The position numbers and the translations under genes were made by a program. The notes below the pieces were generated by a model that was not told where the DNA came from, did not search any database, and was given only the letters and a program-made list of their open reading frames with translations. This document shows positions 1-5,360 of a stretch of DNA of 5,360 nt, piece after piece (positions within the stretch are counted from its first letter, which is position 1; each line of letters begins with the position of its first letter). Source of the DNA: Bacteroidia bacterium (GTDB taxonomy: Bacteria > Bacteroidota > Bacteroidia > AKYH767-A > OLB10); the NCBI GenBank assembly GCA_025450095.1, contig JANWID010000061.1:1-5360 (forward strand), in the 5' to 3' direction.

Positions 1-1
1 C

Positions 2-1585
2 GACGGAAGGGATGAAATAATCCAGGACATCGAAGGCCGTATCGGCGAAATGTTCCGGGAACGAATTAATGCCGGAAAGCAGGTGATTATTGAGAATGAT
101 GTGGAACAAATCATCAACATCATGGGACGGCCCGAGCAATTTGCAGGTATGCATGAAGAGCCGGAAACAGTATTTCCTTCTGCAGCAGCCAGCCGCAGGC
201 AATACCGAAAACTCTATCGTGATGCCGACGATCGGATAGTAGGTGGTGTTTGTTCCGGATTAGGGCATTATCTGAATGTTGACCCAATCTGGTTCCGTGG
301 TGCATTTGCCATAGCTTTCTTCGTGTTTGGATCAGGTGCTTTGCTTTACATCCTGCTTATGATGGTATTGCCAAAAGCAAACACAACTGCCGAAAAGCTC
401 GAGATGAAAGGTGAACAGGTAAATATTTCCAACATCCGCAGAACAGTACAAGAGGAAAACATAAGGAATAATTTCAGCTCACAAACTACGGCGGGGATAG
501 CGCGTTTTTTTGACGCGCTGGGACAGATCCTGAAAGGGGCGTTCCGGCTACTTGGAAAAATTATAGCAGTTTGTTTTGTAATTGCAGGCGTTTTTGTCCT
601 GATTGCATTCATACTGGTTTTAATGGCAATGCTGGGTGTAGCTGGAATCTCGATTCCATTCTTTATTACCGATCTGGTTATGACACCCGGACAACAGTCA
701 TTGGTTTTACTCAGTTCATTCCTGGTTATTGGAATTCCGGTAGTACTTATTTTATTAAAATCTCTTAACGTTCTCTTTAAGGTAAAAATTGAAAACCGAT
801 ATGTAAACTGGACTGCATTTGCATTATGGGTTGTAGGACTTATATTATCAGGAATCGTAACAGCTTCCATCGCCAGTGGTTTCAAAGTTCGTGAAACCCA
901 GCGTACCGACATTCAAATTATGCAACCGAAAACAGATACACTGTACCTGGATGTATTTGCACCTGATAAGGAACGCAACGAATGGTTTTATTTGAATAAC
1001 GAAAGAGTTAACGAACCCTGGGAATCGGCTTCGTTTAATGATACAGTACATATCGGAAATGTGCAACTCGACATCATCAAATCAGCTTCAGAGAATTTCG
1101 AACTGGTACAAGTGGCAACTTCACGTGGCACCGATCGTCGCGAAGCAGTCGATAATACCCGTAACATGATTTACCGGGTGGAACAAACCGACTCTCTGCT
1201 CCGGTTCGAAGAAACGTATATGCTGCCAAAAGGATCTAACTTCAGGAATCAGAAAATTCAGCTTCTACTGAAAGTGCCTGAAGGAAAAGCAGTGTTTCTT
1301 GCTTATGATATGGAAGATGTGATTTATGATATTAAAAATGTCACGAACACATACGATGGCGACATGGTTGGAAAAACGTGGACCATGACATCGAAAGGAC
1401 TCGAATGCATTGGTTGCGGATTACCTGATAATAACTTCGATCACAATCGCGATGATGTTAGCATACGCATTAACGGATCAGGCGTAAGAGTAAAAGGAAT
1501 GGACCATGCTAATGACACCACTTACGATTTGAAAGATGTGGATATCAATATTGATGATAAAGGTGTCAGAATTGATGCGAAGTAA
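2..1585 (+). CDS. PspC-domain multi-pass membrane protein, 5'-partial
   Basis: Residues are counted from the Met codon at nt 50. The frame is open upstream of it to the window edge, and the 16 codons before it encode an acidic, charged segment (DGRDEIIQDIEGRIGE) that runs smoothly into the next residues. This segment resembles the conserved N-terminus of Bacteroidetes PspC proteins, so Met-50 is very probably internal and perhaps 35-45 residues are missing. The PspC domain spans about residues 51-110, with the typical RIVGGVCSGLGHYLNVDP stretch followed by the first membrane segment (about 84-108). Further hydrophobic segments lie at about 170-200, 218-237 and 254-277. The remaining 230 residues are hydrophilic and probably periplasmic; I cannot assign them to a named family. 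They contain a CxxC pair (C453, C456). In enterobacteria PspC senses membrane stress with PspA and PspB; Bacteroidetes relatives are larger, and their role is mostly inferred. No psp partner gene is visible here. Tandem TAA stops and a terminator follow. Confidence 0.9.
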   Translation, partial: DGRDEIIQDIEGRIGEMFRERINAGKQVIIENDVEQIINIMGRPEQFAGMHEEPETVFPSAAASRRQYRKLYRDADDRIVGGVCSGLGHYLNVDPIWFRGAFAIAFFVFGSGALLYILLMMVLPKANTTAEKLEMKGEQVNISNIRRTVQEENIRNNFSSQTTAGIARFFDALGQILKGAFRLLGKIIAVCFVIAGVFVLIAFILVLMAMLGVAGISIPFFITDLVMTPGQQSLVLLSSFLVIGIPVVLILLKSLNVLFKVKIENRYVNWTAFALWVVGLILSGIVTASIASGFKVRETQRTDIQIMQPKTDTLYLDVFAPDKERNEWFYLNNERVNEPWESASFNDTVHIGNVQLDIIKSASENFELVQVATSRGTDRREAVDNTRNMIYRVEQTDSLLRFEETYMLPKGSNFRNQKIQLLLKVPEGKAVFLAYDMEDVIYDIKNVTNTYDGDMVGKTWTMTSKGLECIGCGLPDNNFDHNRDDVSIRINGSGVRVKGMDHANDTTYDLKDVDINIDDKGVRIDAK

Positions 1586-1603
1586 TAAGTAGTTTCAAAT
1601 ACG

Positions 1604-1638
1604 ATCCCGCAGTAATTTTTTGCTGCGGGATTTTTTTT
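1604..1638 (+). terminator. Intrinsic terminator after the PspC gene
   Basis: A perfect 9-bp GC-rich stem pairs ATCCCGCAG (1604-1612) with CTGCGGGAT (1623-1631) around a 10-nt loop. A run of eight T (1631-1638) follows directly, the first of which belongs to the stem. It starts 18 nt after the stop codon at 1583-1585, so it should end the PspC transcript and insulate the downstream genes. Confidence 0.88.
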
Positions 1639-1651
1639 ATTACCCGCCGCC

Positions 1652-1699
1652 GCCCGGGATTTGCAATCCCGGGCTAAAAAATATGTGGATCTGCGATCC
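1652..1699. repeat. REP-like pair of small hairpins with a shared TGC loop
   Basis: The first hairpin is a perfect 10-bp inverted repeat: GCCCGGGATT (1652-1661), loop TGC, AATCCCGGGC (1665-1674). Thirteen nucleotides of AT-rich spacer (ctaaaaaatatgt-like) separate it from a second, shorter one: GGATC (1687-1691), loop TGC, GATCC (1695-1699). Both share the same loop and a GGAT/ATCC core, so they look like a strong and a degenerate copy of one unit. Paired intergenic hairpins of this kind are typical of REP/BIME elements mobilised by RAYT (Y1-type) transposases. No transposase gene is in the window, so the assignment rests on shape alone. A T-run does not follow either stem, which argues against a second terminator. 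Confidence 0.55.
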
Positions 1700-1754
1700 C
1701 TTATTTTGACGTGATGAGTGACACTATTATTCCAGCATTAATTTTAGTCTAAAG

Positions 1755-1784
1755 TTGCAAATCTGAGTTATATTGATAGCTTTG
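1755..1784 (+). promoter_or_regulatory. Bacteroidetes-type housekeeping promoter
   Basis: The -33 element TTG (1755-1757) is separated by exactly 19 nt from TAGCTTTG (1777-1784), a full match to the Bacteroidetes -7 consensus TAnnTTTG. Transcription would begin near 1790, leaving a leader of about 36 nt before the ATG at 1827. No Shine-Dalgarno sequence precedes that ATG, which is usual for this phylum. Confidence 0.75.
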
Positions 1785-1826
1785 TATAAATCACATTGCA
1801 ACCCTGTTTATTTTAAACTTTTACCC

Positions 1827-3482
1827 ATGCAGAAAAAAGCGCTTACCTGTTTTGCAATAATCTGCTTTTGCATCTTCAAAACATTCCTGGTAACAGGCCA
1901 GAATTTTCAATGGGCTTATGCAACTGGCAGTTCAACTCCGGGGGACGAAGGAAAATCAATCGCGGTGGATGATAGCGGCAATGTGTATACTGCAAGCCGG
2001 TTCAATAATGATGTTGCCATTTTTAAGAATGATAGCATGGGAAACCTGGTGTGGTGGAATATGTTCACCGGCCACATAGATGCAACTGCCACTTCTCCGG
2101 CAATGACAATCGACAATGATGGAAATTTATATGTGACGGGTTATTTTCAAAATACTGTAGATTTTGATCCCGGACCAGCGGTGTATAATTTGAGTAACAC
2201 AGGTGGAGGTAATGCTTATATACTTAAATTAAATGCGGCTGGAAATTTTGTATGGGCCAAAATGATCGAAGGAAATGGCGCAGGCGTCCTAGGCACCGAT
2301 ATTGAGTTCAGTCCAAATGGATTTATAGTATTGGCAGGATACCATTACGGGATAATTGATTTTGATCCTGGCATCGGTATTTCAAATAGTATCAATCCTG
2401 ACGGAATGCCAGACGGCTATACTATCAAGTTGGATACTGCAGGTAATTTTATCTGGGGTATCTCATTTGGTGGATCTAGTATTACTTATGCATACGGATT
2501 AAATCTGGATGCCTCCGATAATGTAATCATCTCGGGGTATTTCACGGATACGGTCGATTTTGATCCGGGCCCTGCGGTTTATAATATAATTGCCGGGACT
2601 ACCCCAAAAATGTTTCTACTGAAGCTCGACTCATCCGGATCTTTTGTGTGGGCACACAGCATTGGAAACGGTTTTTCAGCCACTACATGTTATGCTGTAA
2701 CTACCGATCCATCAAATAACGTGTACACTTCAGGACAATTTAGTGACAGTTGTGACTTTGATCCGGGTGCCGGTGTGTTTACAGGAATATCCAACGGGAA
2801 TGTCGATTGTTTTATAGTGAAACTTGATGAAAATGGAATTTTTGAATGGGCTGGTACATTTGGAGGTACTTCACTCGATAATACCGAAGATTTAACATAC
2901 AGCAGCCAGGGTGTCATACTTGTAACCGGAAAATACCGGATAGCTGCTGACCTGGATCCCGGACCGGGAATCTTTAACATGGTTGCTACCGGTTACGATG
3001 ATGTATTTATGATATCGCTTGATTTAAATGGCAATTTAATAATTGCAAAATCTATAGGTGGCAGCGATGGTGAATTTGGAAATACTGTAATCACAGATTC
3101 AATTGGTAATATTTATTTAACAGGTTACTTTGCGGATACAGTAGATTTTAATCCGCCATTTCAGTACAATTTGATTTCATTTGGGGCTGGTGATATTTTT
3201 ACAGCGAAATTCGGTCCGTTAAATGTTGGAGTAACAGATGTTAACGGGAACACCAATTTTGATATTTACCCAAATCCCGGTAACGGAAACTTTACTATTG
3301 AATTCGAAGATTATTATTCCGGTGAATATGTAATTTCAAATTTGCTGGGCGAACAAATAAAAACCAGCAAATTTGAAAACTCCAGATTTTTAAAGTTTGA
3401 GATTGAAGGCACAGCAGGAATTTATTTTGTCAATGGAAAAACAGGAAATAAAATTTTCAATTCGAAATTTGTAAAATATTAA
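1827..3482 (+). CDS. Secreted seven-bladed beta-propeller (SBBP-like) protein with T9SS type A sorting domain
   Basis: 551 residues from ATG 1827. An in-frame TTG at 1773 lies inside the promoter, upstream of the expected transcript start, so it cannot be used. Residues 1-25 form a Sec signal peptide (lysines, hydrophobic core, likely cleavage near VTGQ). Residues 26-464 hold seven related units with the pattern GNxYxxGxF, DFDPG, FxxKLxxxGxFxWA. The DFDPG motif or variants start at residues 112, 178, 244, 310, 375 and 440; the first unit lacks it. The closing strand FTAKF near 458-462 and the N-terminal FQWA probably complete one blade together, as in the 'velcro' closure of propellers. Residues 478-551 are a T9SS type A domain: YPNPGNGNF at 481-489, then VISNLLGEQI and AGIYFVNG, ending in FVKY. 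The protein should cross the outer membrane through type IX secretion and be released or anchored at the surface. No catalytic residues are recognisable, so its ligand is unknown. It is probably the first gene of a two-gene operon. Confidence 0.9.
   Translation: MQKKALTCFAIICFCIFKTFLVTGQNFQWAYATGSSTPGDEGKSIAVDDSGNVYTASRFNNDVAIFKNDSMGNLVWWNMFTGHIDATATSPAMTIDNDGNLYVTGYFQNTVDFDPGPAVYNLSNTGGGNAYILKLNAAGNFVWAKMIEGNGAGVLGTDIEFSPNGFIVLAGYHYGIIDFDPGIGISNSINPDGMPDGYTIKLDTAGNFIWGISFGGSSITYAYGLNLDASDNVIISGYFTDTVDFDPGPAVYNIIAGTTPKMFLLKLDSSGSFVWAHSIGNGFSATTCYAVTTDPSNNVYTSGQFSDSCDFDPGAGVFTGISNGNVDCFIVKLDENGIFEWAGTFGGTSLDNTEDLTYSSQGVILVTGKYRIAADLDPGPGIFNMVATGYDDVFMISLDLNGNLIIAKSIGGSDGEFGNTVITDSIGNIYLTGYFADTVDFNPPFQYNLISFGAGDIFTAKFGPLNVGVTDVNGNTNFDIYPNPGNGNFTIEFEDYYSGEYVISNLLGEQIKTSKFENSRFLKFEIEGTAGIYFVNGKTGNKIFNSKFVKY
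2160..3158 (+). repeat. Tandem coding repeats of about 198 nt (DFDPG units)
   Basis: The codons for DFDPG or its variants begin at 2160, 2358, 2556, 2754, 2949 and 3144, giving spacings of 198, 198, 198, 195 and 195 nt. Variants are DLDPG in the fifth unit and DFNPP in the sixth. The copies differ in sequence and codon use, so this is an old protein-level duplication, not recent tandem DNA amplification. Each interval corresponds to one propeller blade. Confidence 0.85.
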
Positions 3483-3515
3483 AAATGCAGTTTGGTTTAA
3501 TCACATTCTTCTCAC

Positions 3516-5069
3516 ATGCGCAGACTTATTTTACTTGGCTCATTTCTGTTAGTAATGAGCAATGGATATAGCCAGGTTGCATTCCAGTGTCGTTATGATT
3601 GGCCTGCCGTTGACAATATTGCTGAGACCATTATGAGTGTTTTCCCTGCACAGGATGATTCTGGTTATTTTTGTCTGCACTCTCAATTTACCAGTCAGGA
3701 TACAGGCATCGCAATATTGCGAATCGGTAATGACGGATCCATCACCTGGTCTAATATTTATAAAGCAACTCATAATACTCCTTACAGTTATATGGCAGAA
3801 AAAATGCTCCGGTTAAGCGACAGTTCTATAATGGTCCTGGGATATCTTGATGGTGCAGGTCTGAGTTTAAAAATCGATTATTCCGGCAACCTCATCAATG
3901 CACGCAAATTTACTCCTCCTGCCGCTATCATTATGGAACGGGAACTGAATGGTTTTTTATATGGTGTCGGAGGTTATTCCTATGGTGGAATAAACGGGGG
4001 TTTGTTTTGTAAAAGGGATTTAAACGGCGACTTTTTATGGTCCGTGCAAATGAGTGGTGGTACAACACGAAGAGTAATACTAACATGTTTCACCCCCACT
4101 TCAGATAACGGATTTTTACTTGCCGGCTGGCGACAGATTTATAATACAGGGGGTCCGTCAGTTCCAACAACTCCGGTGATAATTAAAACCGACAGTGTTG
4201 GTGTTATACAATGGCAGACACAACTTAATTTTGCGGGCACAGGCATGGTTCCGAATCAAGTTGAAGAAATGCCTGACCATGGTTTTTTATTTTCCATGAG
4301 TCCAGGGTGGAATGGGCGAGGGAGTTTTGTCAGGACCGACAGTACATGTCAGGTTCAATGGAATTACCATTATGAGCACAATTCCCAGGATGTGCAATTT
4401 ACGGATTTCCAAAATATTCCTGGTAGTCAATCTATGGCTTGTGGGGTGTATTATTACAATATTCTGCCTTTTACAATCGACAGTGTTGGGAATCCGGTTA
4501 TGATTAAAAAAATAATTCACGCGGATTCGGCTCAAGTTGAATATTTCCATTACAACGATCATGGCTGGATTGGATTTGGTCATAAATCCACTTTTTTAGA
4601 TCGTGCGCTTTTTATTGCTAAAACGGATACTGCGTTTCATGGCGCCTGTGGAGAATTGAATACTGTTTTTACATCTTTTTCATATACAATTACCGATAGT
4701 ATTGCTTCTATTGTTGCTGTTCCTGTTACAATCAACACTTACAATGCAGATACTTCAATTTTAGTTTTTAATTACCCTATGAACCAAACGGATTATTGTC
4801 CTCCGTTAAATTTGGCAACGGGTGATGAAGTAAATCCATTTCCTTTTAAATGGGGACCAGTGCCGGCACGTGATGCGGTAACTTTTACCACTGTCGATAG
4901 TAATGAAAAACAATTGAAATTATTTGATTTAACCGGTAGCCTGGTTGCGCAAGTTTCTTTTTCGGGCAATTCATATTCCTTAAATCGCTCTGTCCTGAAA
5001 CCTGGAATCTACTTTTTTGAACTTGTATCTGGTAATGATACCAGGAGAGGAAAAATTTTGTTTGAATAG
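3516..5069 (+). CDS. Secreted propeller-like protein with diverged T9SS C-terminal domain
   Basis: 517 residues. ATG 3516 is followed at once by a good signal peptide (MRRLILLGSFLLVMSNGYSQ, cleavage after about residue 20), which supports this start. The body, about residues 45-380, has seven units of roughly 50 residues. Each pairs a strand such as GFLLAGW or SIMVLGY with a later (I/L)xxxDxxGxxxW-type strand; the latter begin near 67, 117, 163, 221, 270, 318 and 365. This suggests another seven-bladed propeller, of a different repeat type from its neighbour. A beta-rich linker (about 380-440) leads to a C-terminal domain at 441-517 with the order expected of T9SS sorting domains: GPVPARDAV at the PNP position, LKLFDLTG, LKPGIYFFEL, and a basic RRGKILF end. 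The usual YPNP is replaced, so the sorting call is inferred from the whole pattern. Only 33 nt separate it from the upstream gene, with no terminator, so co-transcription is likely. The ligand or activity is unknown. Confidence 0.87.
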   Translation: MRRLILLGSFLLVMSNGYSQVAFQCRYDWPAVDNIAETIMSVFPAQDDSGYFCLHSQFTSQDTGIAILRIGNDGSITWSNIYKATHNTPYSYMAEKMLRLSDSSIMVLGYLDGAGLSLKIDYSGNLINARKFTPPAAIIMERELNGFLYGVGGYSYGGINGGLFCKRDLNGDFLWSVQMSGGTTRRVILTCFTPTSDNGFLLAGWRQIYNTGGPSVPTTPVIIKTDSVGVIQWQTQLNFAGTGMVPNQVEEMPDHGFLFSMSPGWNGRGSFVRTDSTCQVQWNYHYEHNSQDVQFTDFQNIPGSQSMACGVYYYNILPFTIDSVGNPVMIKKIIHADSAQVEYFHYNDHGWIGFGHKSTFLDRALFIAKTDTAFHGACGELNTVFTSFSYTITDSIASIVAVPVTINTYNADTSILVFNYPMNQTDYCPPLNLATGDEVNPFPFKWGPVPARDAVTFTTVDSNEKQLKLFDLTGSLVAQVSFSGNSYSLNRSVLKPGIYFFELVSGNDTRRGKILFE

Positions 5070-5360
5070 CATTTGTTTCTGGGTCCGGAAAGGTATAATT
5101 ATTCATGTGCTATTTAAATCATGAACATTCATGGGGCGCGCTGCTATTTCCTGCCTGCTGCCTGTTTTCTAAAATTGTTCTGGAGAATATCTGACTGATT
5201 GCGACAATTAATATTAAGAGTAGTTTTCGGCAGGCAGGCTCCCGCAAATATGTTTACGAGTTTTTATGATAATCCTTCTGCGGGAGGTTTGAGGATTTAA
5301 ATAATTTTATCAGGTGCTGACAAAGTCAGCACCTGTAATTATAATAATAAAGAGGAAGCC
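5070..5360. other. Intergenic region with inverted repeats, no convincing gene
   Basis: No believable coding sequence is seen on either strand; the longest ATG frame noticed (5105-5194, 29 codons) has no supporting features. The region contains three inverted repeats. CCTGCCTGC (5150-5158) pairs with GCAGGCAGG (5230-5238), extendable by a G-U and a G-C pair. Directly next to it, CTCCCGCA (5239-5246) pairs with TGCGGGAG (5279-5286). A tight hairpin lies at 5311-5335. No strong T-run follows any of these, so where the upstream operon terminates is unclear. A Bacteroidetes promoter match is not present on either strand. Confidence 0.6.
5311..5335. terminator. Perfect 11-bp hairpin, possible terminator
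   Basis: CAGGTGCTGAC (5311-5321) pairs perfectly with GTCAGCACCTG (5325-5335) around an AAA loop. AT-rich sequence flanks both sides, but neither strand has an uninterrupted T-run: TAATTATAATAAT follows on the + strand and ATAAAATTATTT on the - strand. It could end the two-gene operon, or a gene converging from beyond the right edge, or be a processed RNA structure. The hairpin itself is certain; its function is inferred. Confidence 0.4.

Noticed and set aside
346..912. 188-codon open frame on the - strand
   Set aside because: It lies entirely opposite the PspC gene, whose domain and membrane segments are clear; the antisense product shows no coherent domain.
1773..1826. TTG start giving an 18-residue N-terminal extension of the first propeller protein
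   Set aside because: It lies within the spacer just before the -7 box, upstream of the expected transcript start, and would place a non-signal segment before a good signal peptide.
2160..3158. Regular 198-nt spacing considered as a CRISPR or DNA-level satellite
   Set aside because: The units are in frame within one gene, are diverged at the nucleotide level, and match a protein blade repeat.
3464..3494. Possible promoter before the second secreted-protein gene (GAAATTTG, or TTTG-N15-GCAGTTTG)
   Set aside because: Each candidate misses key bases or the spacing of the Bacteroidetes consensus, so co-transcription with the upstream gene is simpler.
4287..4583. Open frame of 98 codons on the - strand
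   Set aside because: It lies opposite the second secreted-protein gene and has no recognisable motif or promoter.
5105..5194. Short ATG frame of 29 codons, with a hydrophobic cysteine-rich end
   Set aside because: No promoter, no ribosome binding site, and it overlaps one arm of an inverted repeat; the length is expected by chance.
5249..5256. TATGTTTA, a near match to the Bacteroidetes -7 box
   Set aside because: The last base departs from TAnnTTTG, there is no TTG at the proper distance upstream, and no gene follows inside the window.

Overview
The window most likely comes from a member of the Bacteroidota (Bacteroidetes). Three independent signs agree. Two proteins are built for the type IX secretion system, which is restricted to the Bacteroidota/Fibrobacterota lineage. 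The one convincing promoter fits the Bacteroidetes consensus (TTG, 19 nt, TAnnTTTG). The start codons lack Shine-Dalgarno sequences. Genus cannot be told from this stretch.

Layout, all genes on the + strand. Positions 2-1585 hold a PspC-domain membrane protein whose 5' end lies outside the window; the reading frame is open to the left edge and the conserved N-terminal residues continue through it. It ends in tandem TAA stops followed by a strong intrinsic terminator (1604-1638). Next come two small hairpins with the same TGC loop (1652-1699) that look like a REP-type repeat, then a Bacteroidetes promoter (1755-1784). This promoter drives a seven-bladed beta-propeller lipid-free secreted protein (1827-3482) with a regular 66-residue repeat carrying DFDPG motifs and a C-terminal T9SS sorting domain. 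After only 33 nt, with no terminator and no good promoter, comes a second secreted protein (3516-5069), also with about seven propeller-like units and a more diverged T9SS-type C-terminal domain. The last 291 nt (5070-5360) contain no convincing gene, but several inverted repeats.

How the genes relate: the terminator separates the PspC gene from the other two, so there are probably two transcription units. The PspC protein is an inner-membrane protein of probable envelope-stress or regulatory function. The two downstream genes probably form an operon of cell-surface or secreted propeller proteins whose ligand or enzymatic role cannot be read from the sequence. I see no defence system, mobile-element gene, CRISPR array, tRNA or rRNA. 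Nothing here amounts to a clearly new biological system; the most interesting items are the REP-like hairpin pair, the regular propeller architecture, and the structured 3' intergenic region.
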